A stretch of 64,000 bases of DNA from JADJLQ01 sp964405735 (GCA_964405735.1 CAYOPD010000002.1:51090-115089), one strand, 5' to 3'; shown: positions 18,449 to 26,614, numbered from the stretch's first letter. The notes: generated from the sequence alone by a model not told the origin. Numbers and translations: made by a program.

Positions 18449-18552
18449 ACTTTTTTAAAATATATAAAACGAATTTATACCACGCTGGATACTATACCCT
18501 GTGCCGGTTTACCCACCCTTTCCCCGGTAGGAGACCGGTCATCCAATCAAAT

Positions 18553-18584
18553 GCCGGATCGATCAAATCTTCGGGTCATCCGGC
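18553..18584. repeat. Inverted repeat GCCGGAT...ATCCGGC
   Basis: A 7-bp inverted repeat with an 18-base loop, in the 223-base region between the divergent DUF3098 gene and the 18650 gene. A smaller CCGGT/ACCGG pair lies about 20 bases before it. No gene is visible in this region; the role is unknown. Confidence 0.35.
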
Positions 18585-18649
18585 GTTGGCGGCGCAATTC
18601 GTTTAAATAACTCAAATTTGGCTTGATATTAGCTTGTTTAAAATTGTAT

Positions 18650-19291
18650 ATGCGAGCCGGTAACCTGTTTTTTAAACTCAGGATGGGATTGTTCTTTATC
18701 CTCCTATCCTCCTTATTACATGGGCAGCAATTGGGCGTGTTTAATTCCGGTTTTGAAGGGGAACCCCAGGACGCCACCATGCCCATTGGCTGGATGGGTT
18801 GTGAAGACGGCACCACCCCGGATATCCTGCCCGGCCCCTGGGGCGTATTTCAGCCGGCCTACGAAGGACAGACTTATATGGGCCTGATTGTAAGAAAAAA
18901 CGGAACCTGGGAATGCGTTGGGCAGCGCTTGTCCGAATCCCTCAAAGCGGGCAATTGTTATTTTTTCAAACTGATGCTGGCCAACGCAAAGACCTATAAT
19001 GGATACAATAAAGCCGCCGTACTCCGGGTCTGGGGAGGCGACGACCGATGCGAGAAAAAACAAAAACTTTTTGAAAGCCCTCCCATCGGCCATGCCGACT
19101 GGAAACCCTATACCATCCGTTTTAAGCCAAAACAGAATATCAGTTTCATCATCATCGAAGCCTTTTATAATTCCAAACTTCAATACACCTACAACGGAAA
19201 TGTATTGATCGACGCCATGTCTTCCATTCAGCCTTGCGACCGCGCCGAACTGATCGTGAAATCAAATCGTTCACGCCTTTTCATGGAGTAG
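18650..19291 (+). CDS. Exported single-domain beta-sandwich protein
   Basis: About 213 residues. A signal peptide runs to about residue 27 (MGLFFILLSSLLHGQQ); the start may be ATG 18650 or the internal ATG 18683. The mature part has FNSGFEGEP, TPDILPGPWGV, TYMGLIVRKNGTWECVGQRL and LRVWGGDDRCEKKQ. From memory, this pattern is that of a jelly-roll-like domain found at the N-terminus of OmpA-family proteins in Saprospiria and relatives; here it stands alone, without OmpA or sorting domain. Ligand binding (perhaps carbohydrate) is a guess. A C-terminal extension is lacking, so it may be periplasmic. Confidence 0.65.
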   Translation: MRAGNLFFKLRMGLFFILLSSLLHGQQLGVFNSGFEGEPQDATMPIGWMGCEDGTTPDILPGPWGVFQPAYEGQTYMGLIVRKNGTWECVGQRLSESLKAGNCYFFKLMLANAKTYNGYNKAAVLRVWGGDDRCEKKQKLFESPPIGHADWKPYTIRFKPKQNISFIIIEAFYNSKLQYTYNGNVLIDAMSSIQPCDRAELIVKSNRSRLFME

Positions 19292-19366
19292 TATTAGTCC
19301 GACTCCGCTAGAGTCGCATTCCTTCTCTGCATAGATATATTTACACCATTATATTCATCTATTTAA

Positions 19367-19374
19367 TACCTTTG
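19367..19374 (+). promoter_or_regulatory. -7 promoter element (TACCTTTG) for ahcY
   Basis: TACCTTTG matches TAnnTTTG and lies 33 bases before the ahcY ATG. A 6-bp hairpin CGACTC/GAGTCG at about 19302-19318 lies upstream and may end transcription of the preceding gene. I see no SAH- or SAM-riboswitch-like structure between the promoter and the start. Confidence 0.6.
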
Positions 19375-19407
19375 CGCCCGAATTGATAACATATTTTAAA
19401 AATTCTG

Positions 19408-20721
19408 ATGGAAACAGTACATACCAGACTTCCCTATAAAGTCAAGGATATCAGCCTGGCTGAATGGGGACGGAAAGAAATCTTACTCGCAGAAGCTGAA
19501 ATGCCCGGGCTCATGGCCCTGCGCGAACAATACGGAGAGTCCAAGCCGTTGAAAGGAGCAAGGGTCGCAGGCTGCCTGCATATGACCATCCAGACCGCCG
19601 TATTGATTGAAACGCTGGCTGAACTCGGCGCAGAGGTCTCCTGGTCCTCCTGCAATATCTTTTCCACGCAGGACCATGCCGCATCGGCCATTGCCGCCGC
19701 TGGTATACCGGTCTTTGCCTGGAAAGGCATGAGCATCGAAGAATACGACTGGTGCATAGAACAGACCCTATATGCCTTCAAGGGAGGTAAACCCCTGAAT
19801 ATGATTCTGGATGATGGCGGGGACCTGACCAATATTGTTCTGGACCAGTATCCGGAACTGGTCAAGGAATTAATAGGCATCAGTGAAGAAACCACTACCG
19901 GGGTTCACAGGCTTTATGAGCGGGTGGGCAAAGGTACCCTTCCTGTCCCTGCCATCAATGTCAACGATTCTGTGACCAAGTCCAAATTTGACAATAAATA
20001 CGGTTGCCGTGAAAGTTGTGTGGATGCCATTCGCCGCGCCACCGACCTGATGCTTGCCGGCAAGGTAGCCGTAGTTGCGGGTTATGGAGATGTGGGCAAA
20101 GGATCCGCGGCTTCCCTCCGGGGTGCCGGTTGCAGGGTAATTATTACCGAAATCGATCCGATCTGCGCCCTCCAGGCCGCTATGGACGGTTTCGAAGTGA
20201 AAAAAATGAAAACCGCCATCCAGGAAGCGGATATCGTGGTGACCGCCACCGGTTGCCTTAACGTAGTCACCGGAGAACATTTCAAACTTTTGAAAGACAA
20301 AGCGGTCGTATGCAACATCGGCCACTTTGACAACGAGATCGACGTAGCCTGGCTCAACAAAAACTATGGAGGTACACGGGACCAGATCAAACCCCAGGTA
20401 GATAAATACACCATCGATGGAAAAGACGTGATCCTGCTAGCCGAAGGCCGCCTGGTCAACCTGGGCTGTGCAATGGGTCATCCTTCGTTCGTGATGTCCA
20501 ATTCCTTTACAAACCAGGTATTGGCCCAGATCGAATTGTGGACCAACAAAGGCAAATACGAAAACCAGGTTTATATGTTGCCCAAACACCTGGATGAGCT
20601 CGTTGCCCGGCTTCACCTTGAAAAAATTGGCGTTGAACTGGACGAACTGGACAACGAGCAGGCAAGTTACCTCGGCATCAACCAGAAAGGCCCCTACAAG
20701 CCGGATTATTACCGGTATTGA
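19408..20721 (+). CDS. ahcY: Adenosylhomocysteinase
   Basis: 437 residues. It hydrolyses S-adenosylhomocysteine to adenosine and homocysteine, clearing the by-product of methyltransferases. The NAD-binding glycine motif GYGDVGKG is at 225-232. Substrate-site segments are visible: HMTIQTAVLIETL, DDGGDLTN (Asp pair), EETTTGVHRLYE, NVNDSVTKSKFDNKYG, GHFDNEID and the C-terminal PDYYRY that closes the active site. Length and ends match the family. It works in the same methyl cycle as metK (39.5 kb). Confidence 0.98.
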   Translation: METVHTRLPYKVKDISLAEWGRKEILLAEAEMPGLMALREQYGESKPLKGARVAGCLHMTIQTAVLIETLAELGAEVSWSSCNIFSTQDHAASAIAAAGIPVFAWKGMSIEEYDWCIEQTLYAFKGGKPLNMILDDGGDLTNIVLDQYPELVKELIGISEETTTGVHRLYERVGKGTLPVPAINVNDSVTKSKFDNKYGCRESCVDAIRRATDLMLAGKVAVVAGYGDVGKGSAASLRGAGCRVIITEIDPICALQAAMDGFEVKKMKTAIQEADIVVTATGCLNVVTGEHFKLLKDKAVVCNIGHFDNEIDVAWLNKNYGGTRDQIKPQVDKYTIDGKDVILLAEGRLVNLGCAMGHPSFVMSNSFTNQVLAQIELWTNKGKYENQVYMLPKHLDELVARLHLEKIGVELDELDNEQASYLGINQKGPYKPDYYRY

Positions 20722-20784
20722 AAGTTTTTGTCAAAACGCCGGGACCATGATTTTGATGAATGATGAGAATCGTTTACTGAGCTT

Positions 20785-21372
20785 ATGAATTCCGAGTTTT
20801 ATACCTATTTTCAACTGGGCCTCCAGCATATAGCGGATCTGAATGCCTACGATCATATCCTCTTTATAGTGGCTCTTTGCGCTGTTTACAGGCCCACGGA
20901 TTGGAAAAAAGTACTGATCCTGGTGACGGCCTTCACGATCGGCCACTCCCTGACCCTGGCCCTGGCTGCCCTGGACCTGATCCGCTTCCGTCAGGAACTG
21001 ATTGAATTCCTGATACCGGTGACCATACTCATCACCGCTGTGCTCAATCTCCTTCCCGGAGCTGAAAAAACCCGTCAGCATATGCCCCTCTGGAAATATT
21101 TGCTTCCCCTGGTCTTTGGATTCATCCATGGTATGGGTTTTTCAAATTATTTTAAAAGTCTGTTGGGCAGGGAAGAAAGTGTGGTCAAACCCTTGTTTGC
21201 CTTTAACCTGGGTATTGAGGCGGGCCAGATCGGAATTGTCATCGCCCAGATGTTGATCACCTTTTTGGTTTTAAGTTTGTTAAAAATCAAACAGCCGGCC
21301 TGGACAAAACTGGTTTCCGGCATAGCGGCGCTCATGGCACTATTCCTCATGTGGGAAACCAAATTCTGGTGA
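20785..21372 (+). CDS. HupE/UreJ-family membrane protein
   Basis: 195 residues with about six membrane helices. The motifs NAYDHILFIVALC, FTIGHSLTLALA and FGFIHGMGFSNYF fit the HupE/UreJ_2 family, where the conserved His/Asp residues are proposed to handle nickel or a similar metal. No hydrogenase or urease gene lies nearby; in Bacteroidota this family is often next to DUF6702, as here (22 bases apart). Transport substrate unknown. Likely in one transcript with DUF6702 and yidD. Confidence 0.8.
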   Translation: MNSEFYTYFQLGLQHIADLNAYDHILFIVALCAVYRPTDWKKVLILVTAFTIGHSLTLALAALDLIRFRQELIEFLIPVTILITAVLNLLPGAEKTRQHMPLWKYLLPLVFGFIHGMGFSNYFKSLLGREESVVKPLFAFNLGIEAGQIGIVIAQMLITFLVLSLLKIKQPAWTKLVSGIAALMALFLMWETKFW

Positions 21373-21394
21373 ATTTGGTTTATAGGAAGACAGT

Positions 21395-21922
21395 ATGATT
21401 GCAATCTTTTTATTGAACTTTGTTCTGGGAATCTGGACCACACCCTTGCCTGCGGGAACAGGGATCACCGACTTGCATGATATTCATGTAAGTAAATGTG
21501 AGATTCAATTCAATGAAGAAAGTTCTTCCCTCGAAGTGGCCACCCAGATTTACCTCGATGACCTGCAATCCATACTTTCAAAACACGGAGCGGACAACCT
21601 CCACCTTTGCACCAACCGCGAATCCAAAGATGCGGATACCTACCTGAAAGCCTACCTCGAACAAAAATTGCAGATTTCAGCGGATGGCAAACCCCTGGTG
21701 CACCATTTTGTAGGGAAAGAACCATCGGAAGACCAGATTGCCGTGTGGTGTTATATCGAACTGAAAGTGCCCGCCGGATTCGAAGCGCTGAAAGTCAAAT
21801 ACGATGTCCTGATGGACCTTTACGATGACCAGAAAAATATAGTGAACATCAAGGCCAGGGGAAAAAATGGTTTTATGCTCTTCAATAGCAGGCATTTTGA
21901 AGAAACCATCCAGTATAAATAA
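21395..21922 (+). CDS. DUF6702-family protein
   Basis: 175 residues with an N-terminal hydrophobic segment (3-20) that may be a signal peptide. The HDIHVSKCEIQFNEESSSLEV start and the ATQIYLDDLQSIL segment are typical for DUF6702, a Bacteroidota family of beta-rich exported proteins whose function is unknown. It lies directly between the HupE-like gene and yidD, so it may be a periplasmic partner of the HupE-like protein. Confidence 0.75.
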   Translation: MIAIFLLNFVLGIWTTPLPAGTGITDLHDIHVSKCEIQFNEESSSLEVATQIYLDDLQSILSKHGADNLHLCTNRESKDADTYLKAYLEQKLQISADGKPLVHHFVGKEPSEDQIAVWCYIELKVPAGFEALKVKYDVLMDLYDDQKNIVNIKARGKNGFMLFNSRHFEETIQYK

Positions 21923-21936
21923 ACTAAAACAACGGC

Positions 21937-22212
21937 TTGATCCACAAAATCATATCTTTCCTTTCCTTCCTATTTAAACAATTGGTCATCCTGCCCATCC
22001 GTATTTACCAGATTTTTTTATCTCCTCTGCTGGGAGCCAATAAATGCCGGTTCCACCCCACCTGCTCTCAATATATGATCGGTGCCGTGCAGGAATGGGG
22101 AGTCTTGAAAGGCCTTTGGCTGGGCCTGAAACGGATTTCAAGGTGCCATCCCTGGGGCGGATTCGGAGAAGATCCGGTACCTAAAAAAGAAAGAAAAATT
22201 AACAGTGTGTAA
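21937..22212 (+). CDS. yidD: Membrane protein insertion efficiency factor YidD
   Basis: 91 residues. The core CRFHPTCSQYM...G...G is followed by the RISRCHPWGG...DPVP end, diagnostic of YidD, a small peripheral inner-membrane protein that helps YidC insert proteins. No ATG precedes the conserved core (first in-frame ATG encodes the Met of SQYM), so translation must begin at a rare start, most simply TTG 21937, 14 bases after the DUF6702 stop. The N-terminal amphipathic stretch (about 1-30) is slightly longer than in E. coli. Confidence 0.93.
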   Translation: MIHKIISFLSFLFKQLVILPIRIYQIFLSPLLGANKCRFHPTCSQYMIGAVQEWGVLKGLWLGLKRISRCHPWGGFGEDPVPKKERKINSV

Positions 22213-22288
22213 GTAACGGGGCACATAGATGCTTACACTTTCAGAAAAGACCATAAGGTCACCTTTTTTACCCTTTTAAAACGAGTTC

Positions 22289-22831
22289 ATGTCTGCCATT
22301 TTATGCATTCAGGTACAGGCCCTGCCAAATCCGGAAAAGAACAATACCCTTTATGAAAGGTTATCGGCCCTCATCCAGTCCAGGATGGTGGCCTTTCGTG
22401 GCAGGATGGTTTCCGGGAATGAAACCGAATCCATGTACACCCTGCCCTCGGTCCTCGAGGCAGTGCTCGTCTCCATTCAATTGCAACAAGTGTTTAGAAA
22501 AGAAGGGCTTTCATTTGTCAGCATCGGAATCCATACGAATGCATCCGATCCGGCAGGCCTTGATTTAAGTGCTCTTGACCTGGAGGTGCTCGGCCGCATC
22601 CTGCCAATAGCTGCGGCAAACACTGTGGTCCTCTCTGAACCCGTAGTGGATCATTTGAAAAAACATCCTGAATTCCAGGCCAGCAAGGTTGGAAAAATCC
22701 ACAATAGGGCCTATCCGGGCGGCCTAACCGTTTACGCCCTCAACGGTTATGGCCTGGGCAAACTTCCCGGTACCCGCTTTTATGAAAAACTAAAAGCCCG
22801 GTTAAAATTAGCGTCCGCATTTCTGACTTAA
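22289..22831 (+). CDS. Degenerate class III nucleotide-cyclase-like protein
   Basis: 180 residues without signal or membrane segment. The layout follows a class III adenylate/guanylate cyclase domain: a RGRMVSGNETESMYTLPS segment where cyclases have their G-D metal loop, AVLVSIQLQQVFRKEG helix, FVSIGIHTN (the family's RIGIHTG strand), ILPIAAANTVVLSEPVVDHL (the AA-R-L...ILVS segment) and the end PGGLTVYALNG. The metal-binding Asp residues and the transition-state Asn/Arg do not appear conserved, so catalysis is doubtful and a ligand-binding or scaffolding role is more likely. Recognition is from pattern only. Confidence 0.5.
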   Translation: MSAILCIQVQALPNPEKNNTLYERLSALIQSRMVAFRGRMVSGNETESMYTLPSVLEAVLVSIQLQQVFRKEGLSFVSIGIHTNASDPAGLDLSALDLEVLGRILPIAAANTVVLSEPVVDHLKKHPEFQASKVGKIHNRAYPGGLTVYALNGYGLGKLPGTRFYEKLKARLKLASAFLT

Positions 22832-23016
22832 ATCCACACTCCATCCGGGATGCCCAAAAAGTACAATATTCTTTCTCAGCAAAGACCATAACGAACACAA
22901 AATATTGATTTACTGATATTTTAGTTTTCGCTATGTGACTCTCACTATGCTGTGTCGTTGTGGGGACCCTTAGTCAGCCCCCCGTCTAAAATGCCCTGCA
23001 TTTGTAGTTTTTGTTA

Positions 23017-23047
23017 TTGGCCTTTTTCAGGATATCCCATAGGTTTG
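23017..23047 (+). promoter_or_regulatory. Promoter TTG-N20-TAGGTTTG
   Basis: A -33-like TTG at 23017-23019 and TAGGTTTG at 23040-23047 with 20 bases between fit the Bacteroidota consensus. The element lies 36 bases before the SRPBCC ATG and inside the longer open frame starting at 22952, arguing against that longer start. Confidence 0.6.
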
Positions 23048-23083
23048 CAGGTAATAACTCCAATAACCAAAATTTTAAAACTT

Positions 23084-23977
23084 ATGACAACAAAGGAAAG
23101 AACCATCCTGACCATCGAAAGCCTCATCCAGGCTCCGGTCCAAAAAGTCTGGGCATGCTGGACGGAACCAAAACATATTATCAAATGGAATGCGGCCTCT
23201 GCAGACTGGCAATGCCCTTATGCGGAAAATGACCTTAGGCCGGGCGGCAAATTCCTGTCCCGCATGGAAGCCAAGGACGGAAGTTACAAATTCGATTTTG
23301 AAGGGGAATATACCAAAGTGGATCCTCTGCAATTGATCGAATATACGCTGGGGGATGGTCGTAAGGTTCAGACCTCCTTTGTTTCCCAGGGCAAGGAGAT
23401 CCGGGTCTTGTCGCATTTCGAGGCAGAAAATGAGAATTCCCTGGAAATGCAGCAAGCCGGCTGGCAGGCCATTCTCGACAATTTTAAAAAACACGTGGAG
23501 TCCGCAGGATCAGATGGCCTTCATTTTGAGATCAGCATAGGCGCACCGGTGGAGAAAGTATATGCCTCCATGCTGGATGATATTCCGTACAGGGCCTGGA
23601 CATCGGTGTTCAACCCGACTTCCCACTACAAAGGGTCCTGGGAAAAGGGAGCCAAAATTTTATTCATTGGAACCGACCAGGACGGCAACGTCGGAGGAAT
23701 GGTCAGCCGGATACGTGAAAATATACCCAACATTTTTCTCAGCATCGAACATCTCGGTGTGTTGCAAGGTGACCAGGAAATTACCAGTGGTCCTCAAGTG
23801 GAGGCCTGGGCTGGAGCCCTCGAAAACTATACTTTCAAAAAGGAAGGAGATCACACGCGCCTGATCATCGACCTGGATACCAATGAAGAATACAAATCCT
23901 ATTTCGAGGATACCTGGCCAAAAGCCCTGGACAAACTGAAATCCATTTGTGAAATGGATACGCCCCCCATGAATTAA
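23084..23977 (+). CDS. Tandem SRPBCC (AHSA1-like) protein
   Basis: 297 residues from ATG 23084. Two START-like/SRPBCC domains follow one another: residues 1-148 (ESLIQAPVQKVWACWTEPKHIIKWN, LRPGGKFLSRM) and 150-297 (ISIGAPVEKVYASMLDD, KGSWEKGAKILFIG). Each has the helix-grip pattern of AHSA1/CalC proteins, which bind hydrophobic ligands in a cavity. Most bacterial AHSA1-like proteins have one such domain; the duplication is notable but not rare. It is followed by a VOC-family gene, a pair often found together in Bacteroidota. No enzymatic residues can be assigned. Confidence 0.82.
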   Translation: MTTKERTILTIESLIQAPVQKVWACWTEPKHIIKWNAASADWQCPYAENDLRPGGKFLSRMEAKDGSYKFDFEGEYTKVDPLQLIEYTLGDGRKVQTSFVSQGKEIRVLSHFEAENENSLEMQQAGWQAILDNFKKHVESAGSDGLHFEISIGAPVEKVYASMLDDIPYRAWTSVFNPTSHYKGSWEKGAKILFIGTDQDGNVGGMVSRIRENIPNIFLSIEHLGVLQGDQEITSGPQVEAWAGALENYTFKKEGDHTRLIIDLDTNEEYKSYFEDTWPKALDKLKSICEMDTPPMN

Positions 23978-24015
23978 TAAAATTTTCTACATAATATCAA
24001 TCTAAATCCTGCATC

Positions 24016-24459
24016 ATGGCCAGTGTAAGCACTTATTTAAACTTCTCCAGGGATACCGAGGCCGCTTTTAATTTTTACAAATCGGTTTTCGGAGGCGAGT
24101 TCATCGGAACGATATCCAGGTTCCGGGATATTCCACCCACTGAAGGCATGCCCGAATTACCTGAAGCAGATAAAGACCTAATTATGAATATCGCCCTGGA
24201 AACCCTGGGCGGGCATATCATCATGGGGACCGATGCGCCGGAATCGATGGGCTTCAAGCTCCATCAGGGCAATAATGTCTACATCACCCTGCAACCGGAC
24301 ACCCGGGCAGAGACGAAACGCCTGTTTGATGCTCTTTCCGCCGGTGGCAAGGTCGAACAGGATTTGCAGGATATGTTTTGGGGTGACTATTATGGAAGTT
24401 GCAAAGACAAATTCGGAGTGCAGTGGATGTTCAATTGTTCAGAGAAGAATATAAGTTGA
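24016..24459 (+). CDS. VOC-family protein (PhnB-like)
   Basis: 147 residues, cytoplasmic. Segments YLNFSRDTEAAFNFYKSVFGGEF, DKDLIMNIALETLGGHIIMGTD and FWGDYYGSCKDKFGVQWMFN match the PhnB/3-demethylubiquinone-methyltransferase-like branch of the vicinal-oxygen-chelate superfamily. Members are often annotated as glyoxalase-like, but this branch rarely has a proven reaction. It follows the SRPBCC gene after 38 bases and probably shares its transcript. Confidence 0.88.
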   Translation: MASVSTYLNFSRDTEAAFNFYKSVFGGEFIGTISRFRDIPPTEGMPELPEADKDLIMNIALETLGGHIIMGTDAPESMGFKLHQGNNVYITLQPDTRAETKRLFDALSAGGKVEQDLQDMFWGDYYGSCKDKFGVQWMFNCSEKNIS

Positions 24460-24518
24460 CCGGTTTGGAATGGACTGGCACAGGAATAGATTGTCTGATC
24501 TAATCCGAATTGAATGAT

Positions 24519-24579
24519 GCCCTTTCAGGGCAAATGAACTTACTCTTATCCCCAGCAATGGGCAAATTTGCACATTGCT
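24519..24579. repeat. Cluster of palindromes in the VOC-yebC gap
   Basis: GCCCT-TTC-AGGGC at 24519-24531, then a 26-bp near-palindrome at 24554-24579 (AGCAATG g GCAAA / TTTGC a CATTGCT) with one mismatched pair. About 20 bases further lies CGCCCTGAACGGGG. This region lies between the ends of convergent VOC and yebC genes and could end transcription from both sides or be a REP-like dispersed element. No gene is visible between 24460 and 24699. Confidence 0.55.
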
Positions 24580-24699
24580 CGGCAAGGCATAAAATTTCGC
24601 CCTGAACGGGGACCATCAGTGGCGGCATTATCTAAGAAATTGAATGGTCGGCCTAAAAGGACCTTTGGGCTCACACTCCTACGGGTTCAAGAGCCGCTA

Positions 24700-25577
24700 T
24701 CATGCTAAATTGTGAAACACTTTCTGCACATCTTCGTCTTCCTCGATTTTGGCCACCAGTTTCAGAACCTCTTCGGCCTTTTCATCATCCAGGGAGGTAG
24801 TATTCAGTGGAATCCATTCCATTTCCGAGGATATCGGGGTGATCTTCCGGTCCTCAAGGGCCTTCTGCATCGTACCGAATTCATTAAAAGGAACCCGGAG
24901 AATGAGGATGGGTTCTTCGTTTTCCCCGGTGCNNNNNNNNNNNNNNNNNNNNNNNNNNNNNNNNNNNNNNNNNNNNNNNNNNNNNNNNNNNNNNNNNNNN
25001 NNNNNNNNNNNNNNNNNNNNNNNNNNNNNNNNAATTCATTAAAAGGAACCCGGAGAATGAGGATGGGTTCTTCGTTTTCCCCGGTGCTTTCACCCAGTTC
25101 TTCGAGTCCGAAGTCAATCAATTCGAGTTCGAGTTCTTCCGGGTTAAGACCGGCGGGGTGGAGTTTAAATACCCCCATTTTTTTAAACATAAAACTGACC
25201 GAACCGCTGGTCCCAAGACTTCCATTCATTTTATTGAAATAGCTGCGGATATTGGCTACGGTGCGGGTATTGTTGTCCGTTGCAGCTTCTACCAGGATAG
25301 CTATTCCACCCGGGCCGTAACCTTCATATAAAACCTCGTCGTAGCTTTCGGTATCCTTTCCAAGGGCCCTTTTGATCGCGCCCTCAATGCGGTCTTTAGG
25401 CATATTGACAGACTTGGCATTGGCAATGCACCTTCTCAACTGCGCATTTGAATCCGGGTCGGGCCCCCCGGCTTTGACCGCGATGATGATTTCCTTGCCT
25501 ATCCGGGTAAATTGTTTGGCCATCCGGTCATACCGGGCAAACATCTTGGATTTACGTACTTCAAATATGCGACCCAT
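24700..25577 (-). CDS. yebC: YebC/PmpR-family protein, interrupted by an artificial assembly gap
   Basis: The N-terminal part (25033-25577) reads MGRIFEVRKSKMFARYDRMA... and the C-terminal part (24700-24932) ends ...EDEDVQKVFHNLA with a TGA at 24700-24702. Both sides of the 100-N gap carry the same 55 bases, encoding EEPILILRVPFNE. If one copy and the Ns are removed, the gene is one open frame of 240 residues, the normal YebC length, so the gene is intact in the organism. YebC proteins bind DNA as regulators, and members of the family have been shown to help ribosomes through proline stretches. Conserved GGPDPDSNAQLRR and the EGYGPGGIAILVE motif are visible. Confidence 0.93.
24878..24932. repeat. 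55-bp direct duplicate, left side of gap
   Basis: Identical over 55 bases to 25033-25087 on the other side of the N run, in the same orientation. It ends exactly at the first N. Confidence 0.97.
24933..25032. other. Assembly gap of 100 N
   Basis: Exactly 100 undefined bases inside yebC. The flanks are identical, so the contigs overlap and the gap probably has a true length of minus 55. Confidence 0.98.
25033..25087. repeat. 55-bp direct duplicate, right side of gap
   Basis: Copy of 24878-24932, starting exactly after the last N. Confidence 0.97.
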
Positions 25578-25600
25578 GCCTGCGATTCTGTATTAGGGCG

Positions 25601-25608
25601 CAAAAATA
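25601..25608 (-). promoter_or_regulatory. -7 promoter element (TATTTTTG) for yebC
   Basis: Minus-strand TATTTTTG followed by CGCCC, 23 bases before the yebC ATG, predicting a leader of about 20 bases. Confidence 0.55.
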
Positions 25609-25667
25609 AAAATTTTAAAAGAGAAGGTTTTTTTATTCTATTTAGTTTGAAACCCTGACCGAGGGCC

Positions 25668-25697
25668 AAGCCCGCCTGTCTGCGGCCAGGCGGGCTT
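25668..25697. terminator. Strong hairpin, perfect 11-bp stem
   Basis: AAGCCCGCCTG, loop TCTGCGGC, CAGGCGGGCTT, in the 234-base region between the sigma gene end and the yebC start. The GC-rich stem has no T tract on either side. It could terminate sigma transcription or be one copy of a dispersed palindromic element. No gene is seen in this region. Confidence 0.5.
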
Positions 25698-25811
25698 CAA
25701 GGACTTGTTATAAAGGTAAATATTCTTGTAAAATGACCTGTACTCTTAGAGGGAGTCCATTTTAGCGGGCTTATCCCTTAGCAGCACACTTGCAAAAGCC
25801 AACCATTGAAT

Positions 25812-26393
25812 TTAATATACCAGTTCAACTTTTTCTTCCATCAACCTTCTGAGGTTGATCAGCGCGTAACGCATCCGGCCCAGGGCGGTATTGATGCTGA
25901 CGCGGGTAAGCTGGGAAATCTCCTTGAAACTCATGTCTGCATAATGGCGGAGGATCACAACTTCGCGCTGTTCAGGAGGGAGTTGGTCCACCAGGGCCTG
26001 GATCCGGTTGGTTCCCTGGACTTTGATCATGGTCTGTTCCATGTTGTCATCAGAGGACTGGATCACATTGAGCACGTCGAAGGTTTCGCTGGGAGAAACC
26101 TGGGTCTGCCGTTTGGACCGGCGGAACTGGTCCACGCACATATTATAAGCGATGCGGAGGGCCCATTGCAGGAATTTGCCTTCATGGTTATACTTACCCT
26201 TTCTGAGGGTATCAATGATTTTAATAAATACTTCCTGGAAAATATCTTCGGCGACTTCATTGTCCCTCGTAAACAGGTAGATGGAAGTGAAGATTTTGGT
26301 TTTGTGCCGGTTCAGCAGAACTTCAAAGGCGCGTTCATTGCCGTTGAGGTATTGCTGTATTAAATCCTGATCAGAGAGCAACATAACTTGCAT
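25812..26393 (-). CDS. ECF-family RNA polymerase sigma factor
   Basis: 193 residues (start ATG 26393 or 26384). Region 2 spans about residues 20-95 (AFEVLLNRHKTKIFTSIYLF, AEDIFQEVFIKII, FLQWALRIAYNMCVDQFRR) and region 4 about 130-185 (LPPEQREVVILRHYADMSFKEI, ...GRMRYALINLR). It should direct RNA polymerase to a specific promoter set. No anti-sigma gene is adjacent, so control is probably at the level of transcription; the 5' leader is long. Target genes cannot be told. Confidence 0.95.
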   Translation of the reverse strand: MQVMLLSDQDLIQQYLNGNERAFEVLLNRHKTKIFTSIYLFTRDNEVAEDIFQEVFIKIIDTLRKGKYNHEGKFLQWALRIAYNMCVDQFRRSKRQTQVSPSETFDVLNVIQSSDDNMEQTMIKVQGTNRIQALVDQLPPEQREVVILRHYADMSFKEISQLTRVSINTALGRMRYALINLRRLMEEKVELVY

Positions 26394-26477
26394 AACTATA
26401 ATATTTTGGTTTTTAAATAAATTATAGTGTAGAAGTTATGTCTCTAATAGGCGCGATTTTTTAACAGTGAATAAGGC

Positions 26478-26485
26478 CAAATATA
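26478..26485 (-). promoter_or_regulatory. -7 promoter element (TATATTTG) for the sigma gene
   Basis: Minus-strand TATATTTG, about 85-95 bases before the sigma start. It implies an unusually long leader compared with the other genes here. Confidence 0.45.
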
Positions 26486-26548
26486 CATCAAATTATATTC
26501 CACCTATGGACGTGCCGGAATTTTTTAAATTTTTTTAATTTATTTAAC

Positions 26549-26612
26549 ATTCCCTGCAACTTTGCTATGAATCAATTTACGTTTACACCGGAGTGTCGTT
26601 TTTACAGGGAAT
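26549..26612 (+). promoter_or_regulatory. Inverted repeat ATTCCCTG/CAGGGAAT before uvrA
   Basis: Eight-base arms at 26549-26556 and 26605-26612, the second ending two bases before the uvrA ATG. A promoter-like CAACTTTG lies at 26557-26564 (one mismatch to TAnnTTTG). The arms could be an operator or, if both are transcribed, could mask the start codon. Confidence 0.3.
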
Positions 26613-26614
26613 AA

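Noticed and set aside
19292..19407. SAH riboswitch before ahcY
   Set aside because: Only about 30 bases lie between the promoter element and the ATG, too short for the known motif.
20747..20788. 13-codon frame overlapping the start of the HupE-like gene
   Set aside because: Too short, no conserved features; the ATGA overlap can occur by chance.
22952..23083. 44-residue N-terminal extension of the SRPBCC protein
   Set aside because: The extension contains the promoter element and lacks similarity to the domain; the family starts at the ATG at 23084.
24712..25242. Open frame on the plus strand running through the Ns
   Set aside because: It exists only because Ns were read as codons and the 55-bp flank is doubled.
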